Source: a bacterium (GTDB taxonomy: Bacteria > Patescibacteriota > Saccharimonadia > Saccharimonadales > SZUA-47). Taken from it: a stretch of DNA of 59,905 nt. The stretch spans positions 1-59,905 of the forward strand of contig JAUIBQ010000005.1 of NCBI GenBank assembly GCA_030427445.1, in the 5' to 3' direction. Below, in pieces: positions 35,817 to 44,520 of this stretch. The position numbers and the translations under genes are program-made. How positions within the stretch are numbered: position 1 is the stretch's first letter; every line of letters starts with the position of its first letter. The notes below the pieces were generated by a model. That model worked only from the letters and a program-made list of their open reading frames with translations. It searched no databases and was not told the DNA's origin.

Positions 35817-37721
35817 ATGCGATTTCTTATCAAATCATTTCGGGGTGTTACGCAAAACAAAAAGCACTTACTAGCTCTTGGCTTGCTTATTGTTTTAGGT
35901 GCTGCAGCATCTTTGTATGTGTTTTATCCACGTACTATCAGTTTTGCTTATGCTGGTGAGTCATGTGTCAACAAACTAACATTACTGCCTTCACATCACT
36001 CATCAGAAAGTGATCATTTTGCTGTTGAGTTCGAGGGTATGGTTACCTTGTTTGATAAACAGATACTCTCTAAAAAAACTTGTATCAAGCCAAAAGTACA
36101 GCCCCAAGAAGGTGTCTATAAAGTCGTTATAACGCCACATTCCTTAAGCATGTACGGTACATATGCGACAGTTGTTGTCGGTAGTGAACCCGAAGTAGAC
36201 CTAAGCAGTATTGCATCACCATTACCCACGAACGACCCTATAGAATTAAAACTTTCAAAACCGGACACGACTTATTCATACACACTGCGAGCAAACAGCA
36301 GCATGGCAGAGTGTAGTACAGAAGTAGACAGTATTCATATAGTATGTGACGCATCCCAGCTTAATTTAGAGCAAGGAAGTAAATATGATATCAGTGTTTC
36401 ACGATACTTTGGAGGTAAAGAATCAAGCATTGAGATTGGTGCTGTTTCTGTCGAGACACTCTCTGCTACGACGATTCGCGAAGCATCCATAGCTAACGAA
36501 GATATCATTTACTCGAAACCGACCAAGTTTAGTTTTACAGCCGATAAAGAACTAGAAGGAGCGGTTGTAAGTTTAGCCACTGTTGATGGCGATGAAGTTC
36601 CTGGCGTGGTGTCTATAGATGGCGAATCGCTGACTTACGACGTAAAGGAAGAGCTAGCACGAGATATGCAGTTCACGATTACAGTTGAGCAAGTGCGCGC
36701 CATTGACGGATCCTCGCTGAGTAACCCATATGTTCTGTCGTTCATGACATCTGGAGGTCCAAAGGTCTTGAGTTCATCTATAAAGTCGTACGGCACGTCT
36801 CCGAATGCTTCGGTATCAATAAAACTAGATCAAGCATTACTGGATACAACGGATATTACAGAGTTAGTCACTGTGAGTGGTGTGCCTGCCCAAGCGAGTT
36901 TTACTGAAGACACAATCTACATTTCATTGAACAACGCTGACCTATGTAGCTTATTCACCATTCAAATTAAGGGTGAGCTTCAAAGCACGTATGAAGTTAC
37001 TTCATTGGTTGAGTGGAGTCAGTCGTCTCGTATCCGGTGTCATTCTATTTCTACAATCGGTTATTCGGTTCGAGGAAGGGCAATCTCAGCTTACAGTTTC
37101 GGGTCAGGAGAGCCGATGTTGTTTATAGGAGCGACACATGGGAATGAGCTCAGCAGTGGCTATCTTATGGATAGGTTCATTGATGACTTAGAAGCAAATG
37201 TTGACGCAATACCTGAGGGCAGGAGGGTGGTAGTGGTACCGCGAGTTAGTCCAGACGGATTTGCTGCTATAACCAGGAGAAATGCTAATAATGTCGATTT
37301 AAACAGAAACTTCCCGACAGCAGATTGGAAAAGCGATGTGACGATGCCTGGTGGAGCTTTAGTTGAAGGTGGGGGTGGAAGCGAACCACTGTCTGAGCCA
37401 GAGAGTAGTGCTATTGCAGACTATACATTGGCACTGCAGCCAAAACTTGTGCTCACCTATCATGCTGTCGCGAATAACGTTATCGCAAATGAAGCAGGTG
37501 TTTCATGGAATGCTGCAGCTAAGTACGCACAGTTAAGCGGCTACCAACATGTTTCTAAGTCCGCAACTGGAGATGTATTTGTTTATGATACGAATGGAGC
37601 TTACGAGGATTGGTTATATGAAAAACATGGGATTGCAGCTTTATTGGTTGAGCTTAGTAGTATGAGTTACTCGCAGTTTGAAAGAAACAAGCCTGCGATG
37701 TGGGCAATGTTGGATTTTTAG
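35817..37721 (+). CDS. Secreted M14-family zinc peptidase with Ig-like modules
   Basis: 634 residues. A signal anchor (about 20-40) is followed by three beta-sandwich regions (about 50-400), of which the 210-320 and 320-410 blocks look like bacterial Ig-like folds. The catalytic domain (about 415-634) has GATHGNELSSG (zinc His and Glu), NNVDLNRNFP (substrate Arg), LTYHAVANN (third zinc His) and LLVELSS (catalytic Glu). This is the MpaA/carboxypeptidase type of fold, so it may trim peptidoglycan peptides at the cell surface. The unusual part is the long multi-Ig N-terminus. Confidence 0.88.
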   Translation: MRFLIKSFRGVTQNKKHLLALGLLIVLGAAASLYVFYPRTISFAYAGESCVNKLTLLPSHHSSESDHFAVEFEGMVTLFDKQILSKKTCIKPKVQPQEGVYKVVITPHSLSMYGTYATVVVGSEPEVDLSSIASPLPTNDPIELKLSKPDTTYSYTLRANSSMAECSTEVDSIHIVCDASQLNLEQGSKYDISVSRYFGGKESSIEIGAVSVETLSATTIREASIANEDIIYSKPTKFSFTADKELEGAVVSLATVDGDEVPGVVSIDGESLTYDVKEELARDMQFTITVEQVRAIDGSSLSNPYVLSFMTSGGPKVLSSSIKSYGTSPNASVSIKLDQALLDTTDITELVTVSGVPAQASFTEDTIYISLNNADLCSLFTIQIKGELQSTYEVTSLVEWSQSSRIRCHSISTIGYSVRGRAISAYSFGSGEPMLFIGATHGNELSSGYLMDRFIDDLEANVDAIPEGRRVVVVPRVSPDGFAAITRRNANNVDLNRNFPTADWKSDVTMPGGALVEGGGGSEPLSEPESSAIADYTLALQPKLVLTYHAVANNVIANEAGVSWNAAAKYAQLSGYQHVSKSATGDVFVYDTNGAYEDWLYEKHGIAALLVELSSMSYSQFERNKPAMWAMLDF

Positions 37722-37730
37722 CTTAGCTAT

Positions 37731-38486
37731 TTAAATATCAGAAGCTTTGTCTACAAGTGTCGCTTGGATGCGATAGGGCAGAAAGCGCACGAATAGATTA
37801 GTAAGTAGTTTGTTTGAGAAGCCGTGTGTGACCTCGACTTTACCACTCATCATTGCGTCATACCCTAGTTGTGCGACGTCTTTTGGATCGGCTCCTTGAC
37901 TGTGCTGAGGTGCATTTGCCTCCTTGAAAAAAGAGGTCTTTGTAGCTCCTGGATGGAGTGCTGTCACAGTGACACCATACGGTTTCATGCTGTGTGCGAG
38001 TGCACGAGACAAGCTGCGGACGTATGCTTTCGTAGCATAGTATACCGGCTGCTTTGGCCCTGGAAAAAATGAAGCTACGGAAGCTGTGTTGAGTATCTTT
38101 CCGCCTCCTTGTTTTTTGAAGTCTTTGCCAAACAGGTAGCAAAGTTCAGTGAGCGACTGCATATTTAGGTGCATCATGTTCTGGTACGTTTCTAGACTAC
38201 CTTCAAGAAAATCTCCGACATAACCAAACCCTGCGTTGTTCACTAATATTCGGATATTTTTATCTTTCAGGTCAGTGTGTAACTTTTGTGCTGATCTGGG
38301 CTTGGATAGATCTGCAGGATAGATGTCTACAGCTACCCCATATTGCTCTTCCAAAGTCTTGGCTATCTCATCAAGTTCTTTTTTACTGCGCGAGTTTAAT
38401 ACAAGGTCATGGCCCTTAGATGCCATGAGGTTCGCTAGTTCTAAACCGATGCCACTACTTGCTCCGGTGATAAGTGCTTTTTGCAT
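37731..38486 (-). CDS. Short-chain dehydrogenase/reductase
   Basis: 251 residues with TGASSGIGLE near the N-terminus (cofactor), LVNNAGFGYVG, the catalytic Ser of TASVASFFPGP and the YYATKAYV motif (Tyr-x3-Lys). The C-terminal region has LHPGATKT. The DltE-like subfamily is suggested by sequence feel, not proven. Substrate unknown. GAGG lies 5 bases before the ATG. A terminator of the upstream RRM gene lies just before it. Confidence 0.9.
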   Translation of the reverse strand: MQKALITGASSGIGLELANLMASKGHDLVLNSRSKKELDEIAKTLEEQYGVAVDIYPADLSKPRSAQKLHTDLKDKNIRILVNNAGFGYVGDFLEGSLETYQNMMHLNMQSLTELCYLFGKDFKKQGGGKILNTASVASFFPGPKQPVYYATKAYVRSLSRALAHSMKPYGVTVTALHPGATKTSFFKEANAPQHSQGADPKDVAQLGYDAMMSGKVEVTHGFSNKLLTNLFVRFLPYRIQATLVDKASDI

Positions 38487-38503
38487 AGTTTCCTCAAATT
38501 AAA

Positions 38504-38534
38504 TACACCCCCAGTATGACATACCAGGGGTGTA
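38504..38534 (-). terminator. Intrinsic terminator after the RRM gene
   Basis: Near-perfect inverted repeat (TACACCCC with GGGGTGTA, plus an inner GTAT/ATAC pair), followed on the minus strand by a T-rich run. It may work on both strands. Confidence 0.7.
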
Positions 38535-38554
38535 GCTTTCAGCGGTTGCTCGAC

Positions 38555-38884
38555 TTAGTAGCGTCCGCGTCGGTCGTTGCCACCGAAGTTACGGTTGCCG
38601 CCACCGTTATTGTCGAAAGAACGACGTGGTCGCTCTTCGCGAGGTCGTGCTTCTGACAGGTTGATTGCTCGTCCGTTAATCTCTTTACCGTTTAGGGTAT
38701 CTAGAGCTTTTTTGCCATCGTCTTCGTCTTCCATTTCGACAAAGCCGAAGCCTTTTGAACGTCCAGATTCGCGATCTTTGATCACGACTGCACTTTTAAC
38801 TGCACCAGCTGATTCGAAAAACTCACGGAGTTCATCATCAGTGACGCTGTAGGCAAGTCCGCCTACGTATAGGTTTTTAGCCAT
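38555..38884 (-). CDS. RRM-type RNA-binding protein
   Basis: 109 residues. One RNA-recognition motif spans about 3-80, with RNP2 (LYVGGLAY) and RNP1 (KGFGFVEM). A short Arg/Gly/Asn-rich tail follows (GGGNRNFGGNDRRGRY). This is the bacterial Rbp type known from cyanobacteria and others, often cold-regulated. The ATG at 38884 is chosen because AAGGA sits 5 bases before it; the ATG at 38890 is too close to that site. Confidence 0.92.
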   Translation of the reverse strand: MAKNLYVGGLAYSVTDDELREFFESAGAVKSAVVIKDRESGRSKGFGFVEMEDEDDGKKALDTLNGKEINGRAINLSEARPREERPRRSFDNNGGGNRNFGGNDRRGRY

Positions 38885-39087
38885 ATACATCCTTAAAATT
38901 AGTTTATGTACGCCTGTTGTTCTCTTATCCTGCTCACGATTGTTGTTAGTACGTATAAACTAATGAACTTACGGAGTGTAATAGTAACTACTTGCAAGCA
39001 GGATTATACCAGAAATTGACTTATTAAGAAAGATAACGAAAATTTTACAAGAATCAATTAAGTAAAATATAGTTTTATAGCTTGCTG

Positions 39088-39093
39088 TACAAT
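39088..39093 (+). promoter_or_regulatory. -10 box, leaderless geometry
   Basis: TACAAT ends 7 bases before the ATG at 39101, with no ribosome-binding site. Confidence 0.5.
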
Positions 39094-39100
39094 TGCATAT

Positions 39101-39499
39101 ATGAGCAAAGCAACACAGTACTACACTCCAGGAGTTTGTAACATCAATAACGTAGAGTCTGCGTCTCGTAAGAAAATTGCGTATGTATTCTTTGTATTAG
39201 CGTTATTATTTATTCTGCTAAGTATATTATTCGCGTTAAGTTTCTACAGCATTATTATCACTTTTCCTCTCATGTTTATTGCTTCGCTTAATTATCTGCA
39301 AGCTAAAAACAATTTTTGCGTCATGTATGCGAAAAATAACCTTTTTAATTCATCTGAAGCATTTGCAGACACTGAGAAAATCACAGATGAACATGCTATC
39401 AGAGCTGATTCACAGAAATCTCAGAGAATGTATCTACACTCTGCTGGTTTTGCGTTTTTACTGTCACTTGCCCATTTGCTGATACTGTTATCTAGATAA
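39101..39499 (+). CDS. Small membrane protein, unknown
   Basis: 132 residues. A soluble N-terminal stretch (about 1-25) contains a Cys. Two adjacent membrane helices (about 26-72) follow, then a charged loop (about 80-110) and a final helix (about 112-131). No recognisable family. It lies alone between the RRM gene and the flavin-binding protein gene, with its own leaderless-type promoter. Confidence 0.6.
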   Translation: MSKATQYYTPGVCNINNVESASRKKIAYVFFVLALLFILLSILFALSFYSIIITFPLMFIASLNYLQAKNNFCVMYAKNNLFNSSEAFADTEKITDEHAIRADSQKSQRMYLHSAGFAFLLSLAHLLILLSR

Positions 39500-39578
39500 T
39501 GTAAAACAAGCTTACTTATGTAAAAAGTATTCTATACTACTAAGTTTTTCATACCAGATAAAATGCTATAGTAAGAGT

Positions 39579-40034
39579 ATGTTAGATTTGTTTAATCATG
39601 AGATTAAAGATTTTATTTCACAGCACACGACAGCCGTTATAGCTACGGTAGATAGTGAAGGTCAGCCACACACTTCAACCATATATTTTAGTTACGAGGA
39701 AAAAGATAAAATATACTTTTTAACTAAAGATCGTACAACCAAGTCTCAGAATTTAGAAGCGAACAACAAAGTAGCGATTACAGTTTTAGATAAAAACCAG
39801 GCTATTGCTGTCAATATCACCGGTACAGCGAAGGCAGTTGAAGATATTGCCAAGCGTGACAGTGTGATGCAGAGTGTATTGAAAATCTCGCACGATAATC
39901 AAGCTGATTACGCACCAATAGTGAAACTGCATAAAGGTGGATTTAAAGTGTTCATGTTGACTCCAACTCAAGCGAAAATGACAGATTTTACAAAGCCGAT
40001 GGGGGAAGTAAAAGAAAAACTAAAGAATTTTTGA
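39579..40034 (+). CDS. Pyridoxamine 5'-phosphate oxidase-like flavin-binding protein
   Basis: 151 residues with the split-barrel pattern: TAVIATVDSEGQPHTSTIYF, then YFLTKDRTTKSQNLEAN and VAITVLD. This is the PNPOx-like family that binds FMN, F420 or heme. The pyridoxine-specific residues cannot be confirmed, so a general flavin reductase role is safer. TATAGT ends 6 bases before the ATG, again a leaderless arrangement. The SDR gene that follows is 40 bases away and may be co-transcribed. Confidence 0.8.
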   Translation: MLDLFNHEIKDFISQHTTAVIATVDSEGQPHTSTIYFSYEEKDKIYFLTKDRTTKSQNLEANNKVAITVLDKNQAIAVNITGTAKAVEDIAKRDSVMQSVLKISHDNQADYAPIVKLHKGGFKVFMLTPTQAKMTDFTKPMGEVKEKLKNF

Positions 40035-40074
40035 AATAACAAAAGATAAGTTGTAAAAACAGGTGGGATAAAAC

Positions 40075-40866
40075 ATGAGTTTAGAAAACAAAGTATTCGT
40101 TGTGACTGGAGCTGGCGGGGGTATCGGTAGTGAATTAGCATATGGTCTGTTACAGCGTGGTGCAAAAGTTGTAGCGGTCGACCTAAATGAAGAAAACTTG
40201 AAGCTATTCGAGACACAGGTCAATAGTCCAAATTTAAAGATTGTAGCGCTCGACATCACAGATGAAGAAGCAGTCCACAAGCTCCCGGACATCGTCAAAG
40301 AGACGTTTGATACAGTCGAAGGACTCATTAATTGTGCTGGGATAATCCAACCATTTGTTAAGGTGAAAGACTTAGAGACAAAAACAATTAAAAAGGTGAT
40401 GGATGTAAACTTTTATGGCACGCTTTACATGACACAAGCATTTCTGCCAAAACTTCTAGAAAGACCGGAAGCGCATCTCGTAAATGTCTCAAGTATGGGT
40501 GGTTTTTTACCTGTGCCAGGCCAAAGCGTATACGGGGCATCAAAGGCAGCAGTGAAGCTACTCACTGAAGCACTCTATGCTGAACTGAAAGGCACCAACG
40601 TCCATGTTTCTGTTGTATTCCCAGGAGCTACAAAAACTGATATCACCAACAACTCTGGTGTCGATACACCTGGAGATGCTTCTAATTCTGACTATCCAAT
40701 GCTTTCTGCAGAAGAAGTTGCAACTAAAATATTGAACGGAATTGAAAAGAAGAAATACCAGATTTTTACGGGGAATGACTCTCGATTCATGAACATTCTC
40801 TACCGTATCTATCCTAAATTTGCGACCAACTTCATCGCTAGTAAAATGCAAAGCCTGTTGTCTTAA
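40075..40866 (+). CDS. Short-chain dehydrogenase/reductase
   Basis: 263 residues. Cofactor motif TGAGGGIGSE, Asp after the second strand (VAVDLNEE, suggesting NAD preference), LINCAGI, catalytic Ser in VSSMGGF and YGASKAAVK. The C-terminus is basic and hydrophobic, as in acetoin-reductase-like SDRs. Substrate unknown. GGTGGGAT lies upstream of the ATG. It converges with the alcohol dehydrogenase gene (4-base overlap). Confidence 0.9.
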   Translation: MSLENKVFVVTGAGGGIGSELAYGLLQRGAKVVAVDLNEENLKLFETQVNSPNLKIVALDITDEEAVHKLPDIVKETFDTVEGLINCAGIIQPFVKVKDLETKTIKKVMDVNFYGTLYMTQAFLPKLLERPEAHLVNVSSMGGFLPVPGQSVYGASKAAVKLLTEALYAELKGTNVHVSVVFPGATKTDITNNSGVDTPGDASNSDYPMLSAEEVATKILNGIEKKKYQIFTGNDSRFMNILYRIYPKFATNFIASKMQSLLS

Positions 40867-41783
40867 ATTTTTACGACGACACTCCCTTTTTTATGGCCAG
40901 TGTCTACGTAACGATTTGCTTCGACAATCTCTGATAAGTCATAAGTCTTGTCTATCGTCGCTGTTAACTGACCAGCATCAAACATTTTTGCAAGTATTTC
41001 TAGGTCCGATGAAAGTTCTTTAGCAACATCAAGACTGTCGACAGTAACGTACGCCCCATTGTCTGCTATGAGGTGCTTTGCGGCAGATTTTGGCAGCTTC
41101 CCAACAGCATCAAATACAATATCGAATGTTTCAGTAATGTCACTCAGTTTTGTGGATGTGTAGTCATGCACATTGTTTGCTCCTAGTTTCTTAGAGAGTT
41201 CGATACCGTCTGGACCACAAATCGCCGTAACATTTGCTCCGTAGTTTTTCGCAATTTGTACTGCCATAGACCCAACAGCTCCAGTTGAACCATTAATAAG
41301 TACATTACTACCTTTCTCTAAACCAGCTTTACGTAGAAAATACAGCGCAGTATTACCACCAAAAGGTAGAGCACTGGCTTCTTCGTGTGTCGCTTTCTTT
41401 GGTTTAAGCGCAATCGCCCGTTTATCGGGTAAAGCACAATATTCTGCATATGCACCGAAACTAAAGCCTGCCATAGCATACACTTCATCGCCGACTTTGA
41501 ATCTTGTTACATCTCTACCTATTTCTACAACTTCACCTGATAATACGCTTCCTGGGATCCTCTTGGGCCTGCGCAATCCTAGTACTATCCGTAAGATAAT
41601 CTTACTTATTACTCCTTTAAGGCCTTCGCCACCATCAAGCGCACGCATACGAACATCACCAGAGTTTACGGTTGCTGCTTTTACTTTTATTAGTATTTCA
41701 TTTTGTTTAATTGTCGGCTTAGGCACGTTTTTCACAGAAAGTACTTCCGGTGCTCCGTATCCATTTGCTATAACTGCTTTCAT
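40863..41783 (-). CDS. Quinone-oxidoreductase-like MDR dehydrogenase
   Basis: 306 residues. The N-terminal GroES-like fold (VKAATVNSGDVRMRA, GSVLSGEVVEIG) lacks the catalytic-zinc Cys/His set. The Rossmann part has INGSTGAVGSMAVQIAK. This pattern is the zinc-less NADPH:quinone reductase group of the medium-chain dehydrogenases. AAAGGAG lies 5 bases before the ATG. It is followed upstream by a TetR gene in the same direction (9-base gap), suggesting joint regulation. Confidence 0.9.
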   Translation of the reverse strand: MKAVIANGYGAPEVLSVKNVPKPTIKQNEILIKVKAATVNSGDVRMRALDGGEGLKGVISKIILRIVLGLRRPKRIPGSVLSGEVVEIGRDVTRFKVGDEVYAMAGFSFGAYAEYCALPDKRAIALKPKKATHEEASALPFGGNTALYFLRKAGLEKGSNVLINGSTGAVGSMAVQIAKNYGANVTAICGPDGIELSKKLGANNVHDYTSTKLSDITETFDIVFDAVGKLPKSAAKHLIADNGAYVTVDSLDVAKELSSDLEILAKMFDAGQLTATIDKTYDLSEIVEANRYVDTGHKKGSVVVKI

Positions 41784-41792
41784 AGTACTCCT

Positions 41793-42473
41793 TTATTTTT
41801 TAGTTTCTTTTATGTGTTTTAGGCGAATTTTCTCTAATCCCTCCAAGATAATAGAAAGCCCGAAATCAAAATCTTGCTGGCCATCGTGAGTGCCATCAAT
41901 AATACTCTGAGTCATTGCACGTGCATGGGGAAGTTCAGTCTCTGATAAGTACGGTAAATATTGTTGCGCAACTTTTTTGTATTCTGAAGCTTCAATAGGG
42001 AAGTCTTCCCGCTGCATGTTAAACCCATAGATGTAGCTATCGATAGTGTTCCAAGCATAGTCGGCTAATTGAGTGCTAAACCCTGCCTGCAGGAGATAGC
42101 CAATTGTTGAATCAGAATATTTCAACATACGTCGTCCGTCATTAAAGCCGGATATAAATAAGTGTGCAGCCCACGAATGCTTTTCTAGGACTTCCTTAAC
42201 TATGTGGGCACGTTTTGTCATTGCTTCTCGCCAATTGATGTCGGCACTTGGTGGATTAACTTCAGGTGCTACATACTCGACCATTGCTGCGATTAAAGCA
42301 TTTTTATTGGCGACATGGTGATACAGTGACATAGCTTCAACGCCCAACTTACTTGCCAGCTTACGCATCGATAGTGAATCAATGCCTTCAGTATCAGCAA
42401 TTTCTACTGCCGTTGCAATAATCATGCCGTGAGTCAGTTTCGGCCGATTTTTTTTCTTGACTTTATCATTCAT
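41793..42473 (-). CDS. TetR-family regulator with TetR_C-type ligand domain
   Basis: 226 residues. The N-terminal HTH (about 15-60) shows ATAVEIADTEGIDSLSMRKLASKLGVEAMSLYHHVANK, which is the class-B TetR pattern of tetracycline-repressor-like proteins. A helical ligand-binding domain (about 75-215) follows. It is probably autoregulated and probably controls the divergent small-membrane-protein operon through palindromes in the 60-base intergenic gap. It is also co-directional with the MDR dehydrogenase gene. Ligand unknown. Confidence 0.9.
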   Translation of the reverse strand: MNDKVKKKNRPKLTHGMIIATAVEIADTEGIDSLSMRKLASKLGVEAMSLYHHVANKNALIAAMVEYVAPEVNPPSADINWREAMTKRAHIVKEVLEKHSWAAHLFISGFNDGRRMLKYSDSTIGYLLQAGFSTQLADYAWNTIDSYIYGFNMQREDFPIEASEYKKVAQQYLPYLSETELPHARAMTQSIIDGTHDGQQDFDFGLSIILEGLEKIRLKHIKETKK

Positions 42474-42483
42474 ACATAATAAC

Positions 42484-42509
42484 CTTACAGTGTAAGTCTA
42501 TTATACACT
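42484..42509. promoter_or_regulatory. Candidate TetR operator in divergent intergenic region
   Basis: CTTACAGTGTAAG (42484-42496) is a 13-base palindrome with one central unpaired base. AGTGTA (42489-42494) and TACACT (42504-42509) form a second inverted repeat spaced by 9 bases. The block covers a candidate plus-strand -10 (TATTAT/TTATAC), as expected for repression. Confidence 0.5.
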
Positions 42510-42533
42510 AATAATTGCGTAAAGGAGCTTTTA

Positions 42534-42656
42534 ATGGAATTACTATTTACTTCTGATGCATGGGCATCGCCTGGAGGAGTAGGATTTTTTCTACTTTGTT
42601 TGAGCGTATTCTTCTACCTCATGTTTCGTTTAGACGTTAAAAATAAGAAGAAATAA
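42534..42656 (+). CDS. 40-residue single-helix membrane protein
   Basis: Read from the sequence: AAAGGAG lies 6 bases before the ATG. The product is 40 residues with one hydrophobic helix (about 14-30) and a basic end (RLDVKNKKK). It is the first gene of the TetR-divergent operon. Unknown function. Confidence 0.55.
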   Translation: MELLFTSDAWASPGGVGFFLLCLSVFFYLMFRLDVKNKKK

Positions 42657-42669
42657 GGACATTAGTGTC

Positions 42670-42819
42670 GTGTCAAAAACAGGTAAATCAAACTGGCGCA
42701 AAGGTGCTGGACTTGCAGTCGGTCTTTTAATCGGTGTACTGCTTGCAGTAGTGTCGGGTAACAACGGTTTATTTGTAATTGGAGTTGCAATCGGTGCGGC
42801 TCTAGAAGCCAAAAAATAA
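42670..42819 (+). CDS. 49-residue Gly-rich membrane protein
   Basis: GTG start at 42670 with AAGGA overlapping the preceding stop. The product begins MSKTGKSNWRKG and has two short hydrophobic Gly-rich segments (about 12-29 and 34-45). No family recognised. It lies between the 40-residue protein and the DUF4386 gene. Confidence 0.5.
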   Translation: MSKTGKSNWRKGAGLAVGLLIGVLLAVVSGNNGLFVIGVAIGAALEAKK

Positions 42820-42851
42820 CAATAAGCTCTAATTTTGAGCAAGGGGGAACT

Positions 42852-43490
42852 ATGAAACTAACAACAGCAAAATTAACAGGTCTATTTTATCTAGGCCTTG
42901 CAATAACAGGTGTATTTGCATTTTTATTCGCGAGAGACCAGTTGCTAGTCGCTGGAGATGCAACTCAAACAGCAGCTAATCTCGTAAAAGACGAAACACT
43001 TGCACGTTTTGGTATAGCAGCAGAGGTACTAATTGTAGGGTTTCAGGCACTTGCGGCAGTGTGGTTCTACAAATTATTTAAGAAAAAAGACAGCTTTACC
43101 GCTGGTCTAATCGCAGTATTCGGTATGGTAAATGCCATCGTTATATTGACGGCTTCTGCTTTTTGGTTAATGGCACTTAATACTGCTGTAGCCGGTGGTA
43201 GTAGCGACACAGTACTAACACTATTTGATGCACACGAAACACTATGGCAAGTTGGTGCTTTGTTCTTTGGCTTATGGTTGTTACCGATGGCTTACATGGC
43301 TCAGAAATATGACATGCCACGTGGTATGGTTTGGTTCTTAGTGGCTGGTGGAATTGGTTATGTGCTATCAACCTTTACGGGTATTGTACTGCCAGAACAA
43401 ACTACTCTAAATGAAGCGCTACCAATGCCAGCAACTATTGGCGAATTCTGGATGATTGGCTACCTACTCTTTAAGGATGTGAAAGGCTAG
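42852..43490 (+). CDS. DUF4386-family membrane protein
   Basis: 212 residues with about six membrane helices. The ARLTGLFYLG-like opening (here AKLTGLFYLGLAITGVFA), the helix with FYKLFKKKD and the DAHETLWQVGALFFGLWLLPMAY block are family hallmarks. Function is unknown across the family. AAGGGGG lies 6 bases before the ATG. It belongs to the operon facing the TetR gene. Confidence 0.85.
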   Translation: MKLTTAKLTGLFYLGLAITGVFAFLFARDQLLVAGDATQTAANLVKDETLARFGIAAEVLIVGFQALAAVWFYKLFKKKDSFTAGLIAVFGMVNAIVILTASAFWLMALNTAVAGGSSDTVLTLFDAHETLWQVGALFFGLWLLPMAYMAQKYDMPRGMVWFLVAGGIGYVLSTFTGIVLPEQTTLNEALPMPATIGEFWMIGYLLFKDVKG

Positions 43491-43494
43491 CACA

Positions 43495-43872
43495 ATGGAT
43501 ACTATAGGGTGGATACTACTTGCATTGCTTGCAGTGCAAGTAGTGTTCCAAGCAAAACTGGCTCTCGGCGCTCCGTTGGGACATATCGCATATGGCGGTA
43601 GACACAAAGGCGCTTTGCCAAAAAACTATCGGATTATTAGTGCTGTCGCAGTTCTTGTGTATTCTTTTTTTATGACCATTGTTGTCATGGCTTCCACTGC
43701 GGATAACGGTGTAAGTTCTAGCAGTCTTATCGAAATTGTACTCTGGATTATGGCAGTATTTTTTGGGCTTGGCACGATTGCGAATGCGTTTTCCCCAAGC
43801 AAGCCTGAACGGTGGTGGGCAGTATATACTCTAGCTACACTTCTCTGTACTCTGTATCTATTACAAGTTTAG
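43495..43872 (+). CDS. Four-helix membrane protein, unknown
   Basis: 125 residues: a helix at the N-terminus, a loop with PLGHIAYGGRHKGALPKNYR, and three more helices. No family assigned with confidence. It begins 4 bases after the DUF4386 stop and is the last gene of the TetR-divergent operon. Confidence 0.6.
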   Translation: MDTIGWILLALLAVQVVFQAKLALGAPLGHIAYGGRHKGALPKNYRIISAVAVLVYSFFMTIVVMASTADNGVSSSSLIEIVLWIMAVFFGLGTIANAFSPSKPERWWAVYTLATLLCTLYLLQV

Positions 43873-43936
43873 AAAACAAAGACAGAATATTCTCGTAGTG
43901 TTTACGCTTGGGTATATCAGTAGGATGATTTTAGGG

Positions 43937-44341
43937 CTATTCCCATACTTTGGCTTTGTTTAGTAACTTTGGATATTCAGGTTGAAGTATACAGAATTCA
44001 TTGTCAAAAGGATCAAGCATAACCCAATAATTAAAACCTCTTTCATGCATATACTTATGCTTTTTAGCTCCAAATTTCTCGAGTCTACTTGCTTCAGCTT
44101 CTATATCGTCGGTTTCTATATCTATATGTATTCTTGTTTTGCTGGTCTTTTCTTCAGGGACTAGCTGCAGGAGTATTCGTATGTCATTATCGGGAATTTT
44201 CAGCCTTCTGTATGTAGTATCGCTGTTGCCTATCGTCGAGAACTCTTCAAGTTTTGCACCAAATGCGTTGGTGTAGAAGTGTAGTGCTTTATCAAAATTG
44301 TTGACGTCAATAGTTATATAGCAGAGTCTACTTTTATGCAT
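43937..44341 (-). CDS. VOC-superfamily (glyoxalase/bleomycin-resistance-like) protein
   Basis: 134 residues with two beta-alpha-beta-beta-beta modules: ITIDVNNFDKALHFYTNAFGAKL in the first and RIHIDIETDDIEAEASRLEKFGAK with MLDPFDNEFCIL in the second. The late E-F-C stretch places a candidate metal Glu. Members bind or isomerise small molecules and can give resistance. Substrate unknown. It stands alone. Confidence 0.85.
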   Translation of the reverse strand: MHKSRLCYITIDVNNFDKALHFYTNAFGAKLEEFSTIGNSDTTYRRLKIPDNDIRILLQLVPEEKTSKTRIHIDIETDDIEAEASRLEKFGAKKHKYMHERGFNYWVMLDPFDNEFCILQPEYPKLLNKAKVWE

Positions 44342-44520
44342 AAAATAAGTGTACCAAAAAGCAAATTAATGTAGTGTAGATTTACGGATTCAATCTGACG
44401 ATTGGCCCTGATAAAGTATAAGATATAGTTTTGTTCCGAGATATAACCTACTATTCGTATGTGTTGTCTATTTAAGCAGACACAGTAGTCTAAAGTCATA
44501 TTTTAGGTATACTGTAATTT

